From Chondrosia reniformis (lineage: Eukaryota > Porifera > Demospongiae > Chondrillida > Chondrillidae): a DNA stretch of 64,000 bases. The stretch lies in contig OX359195.1 of the NCBI GenBank assembly GCA_947172415.1, positions 4,687,501 through 4,751,500 of the forward strand. The letters are read 5' to 3'. Positions 56,457 to 64,000 of the stretch are shown one piece after another. Numbering within the stretch: the first letter of the stretch is position 1; every line of letters starts with the position of its first letter. The position numbers and the translations under genes were made by a program. Under the pieces are notes generated by a model. That model had not been told where the DNA came from. It saw nothing but the letters and a program-made list of their open reading frames with translations, and made no database searches.

Positions 56457-58397
56457 ATGGCGTCATTACGTTTGCTCAGATCTCCTCAGAGACCTTTTAG
56501 CTATCTAGACAAGGCTATAAGAGAATATTCTTGTGCAGCATATGGGAGGCGTCGCTGTCAGTTTTACTCAACCGCTGGCATTAGAAGGAGCTCCTTCCCA
56601 GATGTAGATCTTGCAAACACTGCCTCTCAAAGCCTTTACAAGTTTGTCTTTCAACCTTTCGAAAAGTATGGATCTAAAACAGCATTAGTCGATGTTGTAG
56701 AAGGAAAAGAATATTCCTTTACGCAGGTTCACGAAATGGTTTCCAGAGTAGGTTCGTCACTGCTAGAAAAAGGCTTCCAAAGGGGAGATGTTCTAGCACT
56801 CGTAGCTCCCAATTCGGTTTCATTTGTCGTTCAATACTTTGCAGCGGTTGCTATAGGTGGAACTATCAGCACGTTCAACCCATCATTTACTGCTAAGGAG
56901 ATTGCGCATCAGTTGAAGGACTGTCAAGCCAAATATATCGCAACAGTATCTCCACTTTTATCAAATGTACGCGAAGCTGCCAAAATTGCCAACGTGAACT
57001 TTAAGAATATAATTGTGTTTGATCATGAGAGCGACAAGGAGCACCTATCTCTGAAGAGCCTCTTAGCTAACAGTGGCTCCTCCTTTCCCGTTGATGGTGT
57101 CAAAGTCGATCCAGAGGAGACTATGGCGTTACCGTATTCCAGTGGAACCACTGGCCTTCCTAAGGGTGTAATGCTTTCTCATCGTAACCTAATTTCCAAT
57201 ATATGCCAAATTGATCATGAGCAGTTGCTTGATCTCCGAGCACCCAATGCCTCGATTTTAGGGATCCTACCCTTTTTTCACATCTACGGCCTTACTGTTG
57301 TCATGGCAATGAGCATGTGGCAGGGTAACAAGGTGGTTATTCTACCCAAATTCGAACCAAAAATGTTTCTCAGTGCCATAGACAAGCACGCAGTAAATTT
57401 TGCGTTTGTTGCTCCCCCACTAGCAGTGTTCCTAGCAAAACATCCCTTGGTGCAGCAGTATAACATAAATTCATTGGAGTGTGTGTTTTCTGGTGCTGCA
57501 CCCCTAAGTGGAGAAGTTGCACAATCTGTAAGAGATAGGCTTGGCCTCAAGTCGGTTCGACAAGGTTATGGACTTTCAGAGACCAGTCCAATTGTGCATG
57601 TATGTCCTAAAAGTATACATAACCCAAGCAGTATTGGGGAGCCAGTACTGAATACTGAAGTTTGTATACAAAATGTAGAAACTGGCCAATTTTTGGGAGC
57701 AAATCAAACTGGTGAATTATTCATTCGCGGTCCACAGGTTATGAAGGGCTACCTAAACAATCCTAAAGCTACTCTTAGCTCCATTACAGAGGATGGATGG
57801 TTCAAGACAGGTGATGTTGGTAGGTTTATCTTGTGAAATAATCAATACTGTGAATTTTACAGTTAATTTCTTAACTGTACAGTCCTTAGCTAATGCAATT
57901 TTATAATGAATACAGTACCTACCACTTGGTATATGTAGGAGGCTATACTTATTCAATAAGAAATTTATTCTTCAGGATGTTTACATGAATGGTGCTAATG
58001 TATGTAATGTGGTAATGTAACACATTCAGTTAAGTGTTTTTCTATATTATCCTCTACAGCTTACTATGATGAAAATGGCCACTTCTACATAGTTGATCGT
58101 GTGAAGGAGCTGATCAAGGTGAAAGGGCTGCAGGTTGCACCTGCAGAATTGGAGGGACACCTTTTGACGCATCCCGATATTGCTGATGTGGCTGTAGTGG
58201 GTGTGCCTTCTGAGTGGGAAGGGGAAACCCCTAAAGCGTTTGTGGTTAGAAAGTCTTCATCACTCTCAGAAGATGATGTGAAAAGGTTTATAGCTGGAAG
58301 GGTTGCTAAACATAAGCATCTGAGTGAGGTAGTCTTTACTGAAGCTATCCCAAAATCTCCCTCCGGAAAGATACTGAGAAGATTACTTAGAGAATAG
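56457..58397 (+). CDS. Acyl-CoA synthetase / 4-coumarate-CoA-ligase-like enzyme (566 aa)
   Basis: ANL-superfamily ligase: activates a carboxylic acid with ATP, then transfers it to CoA. Exons 56457-57819 and 58060-58397, phase 1 join (1701 nt). The ATG at 56457 is used; an in-frame GTG at 56436 precedes it. The N-terminus is basic and Ser/Arg-rich without acids (MASLRLLRSPQRPFSYL, later AAYGRRRCQFYST), suggesting a mitochondrial presequence. Motifs: P-loop PYSSGTTGLPKGVMLSHRN (about 226-244), PFFHIYGLTV, adenine motif GYGLSETSP (about 369), GEL-x-RGPQVMKGY, GWFKTGDVG, hinge VDRVKELIKVKGLQVAPAEL and catalytic Lys557 in SPSGKILRR. Length and motifs are normal for 4CL-like enzymes. Substrate unknown; no peroxisomal SKL end. 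Confidence 0.93.
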
Positions 58398-59988
58398 ACA
58401 ATAAACATGAAGATGTCAAGTTTACATAGGTATATTTGTAGTGCTTTATTAAGGTTTTACTATAAAATAGAATTTTGTATAGGACTGTTTCAAACATAAT
58501 ATATAACTATTCATTATAGTACTTACTGTGTGCAGTAACTTAGTGACTTTATTATTTTCTTAAAAGCCTCTGTGGAACGCCATTTGCATGAAACTGTAAG
58601 CTTCACATAAACAATTACAGTGTACTGTAGTTATCAAAATATGTAAATGAAGAAAATCATTCAATTACTGTAAGTCCATGGAAGATGCTGTGAACGTTTC
58701 GGGTAATAGATGAACATGTGAATATGTATGCACAGTTTGGAGTGTAAGTTGAAACATTTAAATTGCCACTCTACCAACAGCCACCACTGATCCTCCAAGC
58801 AGTGATGTGTGGAGTCATTCAGGGTCAAGTTCTTGTATCTTCTGATAGCTAATACAACCATGGTAAGAAGGGATTAAAATATTATATACAGACGGAGTAT
58901 ACATGTGAATAGACAAGGATTAACAAAATACATGTAGCTTACTTTAAACAACTTGAGATGAAGTATTTTTATAGGTTGTTCAAGAGCCACATTTTTATTG
59001 TGCTAAAAATTTGTGAAGGTTGCTCCAAATCTCTGTTTGCTTGGGCCAGATATTCTACATGAAAGTGAAAGGGTTCTTTAAAAACTAAGAATAGTTCAGT
59101 GATAAAGAATACATAACACCCAAGTGTACCCACCCACTTGTGACACTATAGTACCTGTAATTTGATAGATACTGTTCAAAATGAATTGACTATTCTACTT
59201 TTAAATGAAGTAGTGGAAGATTAATATAATGAGTAAACGTCACATCATGTCACATGAAGGTAAAATTGTTACAAATAAATCATGTTATATACATACTGTA
59301 TGTTGAACTCTGCTCCTTTGAAGTATATATCAATTGACTGTACCATCCACTAGCCAGACACAATTTGGAGTGACTTTTATTAACAAAGACCTTTCAATGA
59401 CTTATCTAGGCAAGAACTTTTAGCACACATACACACACACACACCTACACACACGGGGCTCTGGGTAGACCTCTTACATAACTTGGTCAGAAGGGCATGA
59501 CAATTAAGCGAAGAGTTAATATACGTACGTATAATATGTAGCTAAATATAAACCACCATGCCCTAGCTGTGTGTTGTATATGTAGTACATATAATATTTC
59601 AAATAATTTGCCTTTGCTAAATATTATAGCTTAAAATTGCATATACAGTACATGCACCAATAATACAGAAATATAATAATTACTTTTAAAAATTACTTCG
59701 ATTTAAATAATAAAACCATAAAAACAAAATAAGTTAGATTGTAGGTAAAAGTTTCAAATGTGAATTTCTTTCATCAGGATAGAGAGTATAATAAAACTCT
59801 AGCTCATCGTTATAAACTGAAAGCAGCATCTTCAATACTTGAACTTGAAGACTGTGAAAACGATAAAGGAACGCAACACAAAAATGAACTAATAAGTCAC
59901 ATTAATTAATGCATCATATGTTTTGTATTAGCAGGGTTTCACTGTACATTTGACGCAATACTTTCTTAAAACAAAGCAATACCTATCA
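58398..59988. other. Intergenic, microsatellite only
   Basis: 3' flank of the synthetase. A CA/AC run lies at about 59426-59455 (acacacacacac). No ORF with family resemblance. Confidence 0.45.
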
Positions 59989-60201
59989 GGGCTGTATTTA
60001 GAAAATTCTTCAGGGGGGGCAAAACTGAGGTTCCAAGAAATAAGGGGGGGGGACAAGCATGGAAATGAAATCTTTGCATTCTTCTTATACAATATTGACA
60101 TACATAAGGCTTGATAAATTTCCAAGGGGGGGGGGGAGAATATTGCAAAGGGGGGCAAATGCAAATGCCCCCCACTCCCCCCTAAATGCACCCCTGCCTA
60201 T
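59989..60201. mobile_element. G-run MITE family, copy 2
   Basis: Ends cagggctgtatttag and ctaaatgcacccctg are imperfect inverted repeats. The interior has G-runs of 7 to 12 and the paired gcaaatgcaaatgcccccca. Related to 30662-30805. The G-runs may form quadruplexes. Confidence 0.65.
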
Positions 60202-60347
60202 GTCACATGTAGACTGTTTGTCCTGACCTCTGGGTAGGGCTCACCTTAATGGGAAAAGGTCATCACATTAGCATGAATTAAAGGTGTCAGGTTTATTCAA
60301 GGGCAGAAATTAAACAAATTGTTACAATTTTTAAGTGTAGCAACTAT

Positions 60348-63006
60348 TCAAGAGCTGAAATTTTTAAAGGAAATATGGTATATAGATATGCTAAATTGGG
60401 TAGAAACCTCATTCCTTATAAATTCATATACAGGAGTGTGTTCATTATATATGCATGGCACATGTATGCATGTACATAGTAAATACCTTGATTTAGGAAG
60501 GCTTTTCTCTATGGACTTAAAGCCTGTTTTATTTTGTAGATTTTGTATCAAATGCCACCTCTCCTGTGATTGCAAATATTTATAGTGGAGCTCCAATAGA
60601 TCTGCAGTGGATACTCCCGGATGGTTGTCCACATTACGATAATAATGATGAGGAATTTGAAATTTATCCATGATTCGAAAGGCATCATCAGGCAGATACT
60701 TAAAATTTGCATAAAAGTCATACTTCACATGGCAAGGAAAACACAGGTTAATTTGCTTGGTAAAATGCTCATTAGCAGGACTACATATATTACAGAATAG
60801 GAAAAGAAACATGAATAAAGTAAGGTGTGTACAGTGAATGGCTGAAAAGACTTAACAAAAATAACTCACATATTTCGTGTAGCAATTAGAAATTTAACAA
60901 AACTCTCAAAGGCTGGAGTAATGTTTAACAAAATTCCTGTCTTTTTAACCACCTGTAGCGATTTCTTTTCAAATTTCTTAAGCATAAACAACTTTTCTCT
61001 GTTAGGAAAGGCACGCCTTTCTTTCAAATTGATTGGTGATACTATCTGTAAAAAATACAATGTACAATATCGACACACAAGCTGTAATGATTGGTAAACA
61101 ATGAAAAATCCCACAGAAATTAAGAGGTTATTGTTACAAGATTTTAAAGCAACAGAGGTATTACAGAGAGCTAGATAAAAACAGTAAAAATGATTAGAAT
61201 AGTAAAGTAGAGTAAATCGAGAAGAGAATTACATGTACCAGAGATCTTCCTCTATGTATAATTGGGCATATGAGTGTTAGAGTATTTCAATGAAATACCC
61301 AGCTCATTCAAAGTTACAACATAGAGATGTTCAAACACGTGATTAACCACTCCATGTATAGGTAACTGACAGCATATGCCATTTATGTATGGGTATGTAC
61401 TGGAATAACTGTAGTGATAAACCACCACAATCATTATCAAACATTATATGCGGTTATGACTACCAGTACTCTGGCAATGAGTTACAATTGCCACAGCAAT
61501 GCTCCATTCATGTTTCCCTCTTAAACTAACTATATATATACAAGGAAGTAGATGGTCTTAATTAACTAATTAGTGGTGATTGAGGTGATACTCAGACCAC
61601 AAACATATAATAATTCTCAAACACCATGAATAAGGAAAAACATGAAAGAAGCAATTGCCAGGAATGGAACCCAGGACAGCTGGTTATCACCACCAGTGCT
61701 CTGCCATTGAACTACAATTGCCACAACCATGCTCCACTTCATACCTTACTTCTGTATATAGATACTATCCTTTCCAAAGGATGTCTGATCATTATAACCT
61801 TGAAGTATGTCTCTAGTCTCCATTTTCTTTCTTCTGGCGAAAGATCAAACAAGTTTTTAGCCAATTTTAAAATTTCCTCTTGTGGTCTTTCTGAGGATTC
61901 AGTTGGAGGAAGTATGTTATTCAAAACAACAAACATTCTCTTCCAGTTTGAACAACCAACTATAAAAGGAAACAATTACCAATGAGCTATTAAACTCTGT
62001 CTATCGCTATCATGTACAGTATGTTAATATGACAGCATATACATACATACATATGAAGAATACTTGTACAATCTACAAGATATTACTAATCAATTTAAGA
62101 AATTAAGTGAGTATAAAGTAAGAGGTATATAAATATGATAACATCTGCTATTTCTTCTCAATGGATAAGTTACACTTAAGTGTTCCCTATTCATATCAAA
62201 TATATCACAACTCTTCATTAGTTGTTAATGTCTCTTTGAATCTAGAGTAACTTTCAGAGTCAAATGATTATGATAATTAAAGATTTAAAGTTCAATCCAT
62301 ATATGCATGTTATGCTCTAATCTTACAGGCCAAAATGGTATATATACGTACGCACATACGTACCAGGTAATGTAAATATTTGTCACCTACTAATTCATAA
62401 ACTACAACTGCTTGAATTACCTTTTGGAATGTAGCAAAATACTATTCTTTTCTTATCGTCATAGAGCAAGTGCTTATACAAGCTCTCCTTTGAATGCTCC
62501 TCATCAGGAGGAGATTTTAAAGAGGGGTACCGCGAGCAGAATTCATCGATAGCTTTCCTCTGAAACTACACAGAGAGCCATTACACATCACAGGTAGGAA
62601 CTAAATGTACATTGTGTAAATTTTACATATAATATGTACGTACCTGTCCCCTTTCATCAACTGATGAGGAGTTGAAAGCCTGACTCAAATCTTTATATAT
62701 TGCTATATTTGCCTTTGAATTAAGTAAGTTATCTTTAACGTTCTCTTCCTTCAATTTAAAGGCAAATGTCTCATGTACTTCATCTTTGCTCTTTCCATGA
62801 GATTGGAGTTGGCTGTGCAACAAGTGAGTTGTGACCATATCAGGGTCCATATCATTATATTGTTTAACAAGATCAGTTGGTTCCTTAAGGGATGACTCCA
62901 TCTTGTGCATCGCTTTACTTAACCTACCTGCATAATAAATTAGAAGATTGTATATAAACAGATCAATGACAGAACCACCATGATCATAACTCAATGTGTT
63001 TTTCAT
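60348..63006 (-). CDS. Carbohydrate sulfotransferase (HNK-1ST/CHST family)
   Basis: Golgi enzyme moving sulfate from PAPS to glycans. Exons (minus): 62644-62927 (or to 63006), 62421-62565, 61745-61959, 60870-61045, 60348-60780; joins are in phase. The PAPS 5'-phosphosulfate loop spans a junction (FCYIPKVGCSNWKRM). The 3'-phosphate site is RHPLERIVSIYRSK. The C-terminal signature is NEHFTKQINLCFPCHVKYDF, then LPDDAF. The N-terminal exon has a stem-like acidic/basic region (AMHKMESSLKEPTDLVKQYN). The Met at 63006 gives a weak hydrophobic stretch (VIDLFIYNLLIYYAG) that may be the anchor; otherwise the true first exon, joined at the TATGCAG acceptor (62927), lies beyond the window. The C-terminal tail after YLQSQERWHLI is longer than usual. 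Confidence 0.85.
61455..61500 (-). repeat. tRNA-like 5' half
   Basis: Reverse complement reads tggcaattgtaactcattgc then cagagtactggt, close to the first half of the sequence at 61649-61721. The shared flank (atgctcca) beyond the tRNA part points to a SINE family. Confidence 0.5.
61649..61721 (-). tRNA. tRNA-like cloverleaf, probably pseudogene or SINE head
   Basis: 73 nt folding well: acceptor GCAATTG/CAATTGC (7 perfect pairs), D-stem GTTC/GAGC, anticodon stem CTGGT/ACCAG, T-stem CTGGG/CCTGG with loop ttccatt. The anticodon loop is GGTGATA: it would read TGA (Ser), but it has G instead of T at position 33 and lacks the long variable arm of tRNA-Ser. Probably not a functional tRNA. It lies in a sulfotransferase intron. 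Confidence 0.4.
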
Positions 63007-63686
63007 TGCTTTTCATAGTGCTTCAAACAAGGCCTAAAATAGTTTTATGCAGAGCTTAAGTAAGTCAAGGCTCCTCAATGGGCAAGCAGTTACCATGACA
63101 ATGATATCCATAAAGGATGAAGTGCATTGATAACAGGAAGGTTGGCAGAACAATTCTTAAAACTGTGAAAACCTTTAAGGATCTTATACAAGTGCTATCC
63201 AATAGGGTTTCATCTTGCTTGTCCTAAAAGTTAGTGTTCCCTAAAAACCCAACAACATCCGTCTACATGCACTAATAGTGGATCCTAAAACATCATCACA
63301 GTTATCTTGAGAACAAAATAAGGGATATATAGAGAGGGAAAGGAAGGCAGCCAAGAAGAGAGGGATTTAAAGGAATACAGCTGCAAAGAGAGGAATTTAA
63401 AGGAATACAGCTGCAAAGAGAGGAAAAGGACTGCTGTTGATGTGTTGTGATTGGTTTACTCTAACCACATTGTAACCGTTTGAATTTGAATACAAAACAC
63501 AATTATTGAACTCGCAATTGGTCCTGGAAGTAAATAACGCAATTATTTGACCCCTCAATTAAAACCGATTCTATGGTATATAGGTTAACGACCATACCCT
63601 ATCTAGCTGATTAGGACAAATAAAATGGATACAAGTAGCAGTCTGTGCTGTACATACTAGCCTGAAATACATAGCTTCTATTGATA
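63007..63686. other. Sulfotransferase 5' side with a 30-bp tandem repeat
   Basis: 63357-63425 holds two and a half copies of gaggaatttaaaggaataca then gctgcaaaga. Otherwise no gene recognised; it could be intron of the sulfotransferase gene. Confidence 0.6.
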
Positions 63687-63763
63687 CATGAAAAATCTAA
63701 GATACCACTTTCCTACATGCTATATGCCTATTCTGTAAAAGAGCCTATAGGGGAACTAAACCT
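63687..63763 (+). repeat. Dispersed repeat, copy 3 of 3
   Basis: catgaaaaatctaagatacc to taggggaactaaacc, as at 55947-56022. The remaining bases to 64000 are pyrimidine-rich and show no supported gene. Confidence 0.75.
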
Positions 63764-64000
63764 GAAGAGAGCTTTGGATGAAGATACAGGAGTCTTTTCT
63801 TCCTTCTTTTCCCTTCTTTCATCTTCTTCTCCACTGGGTCAGACAGCTGTTTCTGGGAATTCCACCTTTCATCAGTGATCCTGGGAGTCTTTGTCTTTAT
63901 CTTTATCTTGATCTTCTGTGAATCCTTGGCTCTCTATGCTAAATCTAGGGGGCTTATAAACACTATTTTGGAGCCAAAAGTTAAATAAGGTGTTAACTAA

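Noticed and set aside
60019..60185. ORFs rich in Pro from G-runs
   Set aside because: Products of homopolymer runs inside a MITE.
61649..61721. Functional tRNA-Ser(UGA)
   Set aside because: G at position 33 and no long variable arm; a sibling fragment shares non-tRNA flank.

Overview
This is a stretch of an invertebrate animal nuclear genome. The genes are split by short GT-AG introns, the intergenic and intronic DNA is AT-rich with many TACGTACG-type palindromic runs, and the gene set is metazoan: a PERK kinase, a carbohydrate sulfotransferase, an FSIP2-like ciliary/sperm protein and a membrane-anchored glycosyltransferase. The mixture of small introns, DIRS-like RT debris, a THAP/Harbinger-type transposon and many MITEs would fit a sponge, but that assignment is an inference.

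Host genes, left to right. (1) A short ankyrin-repeat protein (138-2039, minus). (2) A complete 16-exon PERK/EIF2AK3 gene (4282-21799, minus; 905 codons when spliced). Every intron phase closes and one 9.4-kb intron is packed with transposons. (3) A multi-exon low-complexity nuclear protein (22555-32333, minus) with a possible WHIM-like segment. (4) An FSIP2-like coiled-coil protein of nine exons (42782-46865, minus). (5) A three-exon glycosyltransferase (48581-51167, minus) whose last exon has been copied twice nearby (51580-52148 and, inverted, 55451-55583). (6) A two-exon mitochondrial-type acyl-CoA synthetase (56457-58397, plus). (7) A carbohydrate sulfotransferase (60348-63006, minus; N-terminus uncertain).

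Mobile DNA is the most informative layer. Inside the large PERK intron lies a THAP/ISL2EU-type DNA transposon (about 12204-19965, matching terminal inverted repeats). Its transposase is split by a full-length RLE-type non-LTR retrotransposon (13158-17520) bracketed by an 11-bp target-site duplication. Between 32980 and 41700 is a decayed DIRS-like reverse-transcriptase gene. Its conserved protein runs up to about 34495 and resumes at about 41336, so everything between looks like later insertions: a perfect 183-bp-arm foldback and a 5.9-kb element with about 470-bp terminal inverted repeats.

That 5.9-kb element (35437-41332) is the best candidate for an undescribed system. It carries a pogo/Tigger-type DD35D transposase followed, in the same orientation, by four tandemly related linker exons, a Ulp1/SENP-type cysteine protease and a PHD finger. 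All downstream exons are in one phase, and the transposase would read straight into them if a C-run at 38581-38583 were one base longer. The window also has a second, much larger perfect palindrome (474-bp arms, 53039-54016), numerous MITEs, minisatellites and tRNA-like sequences.
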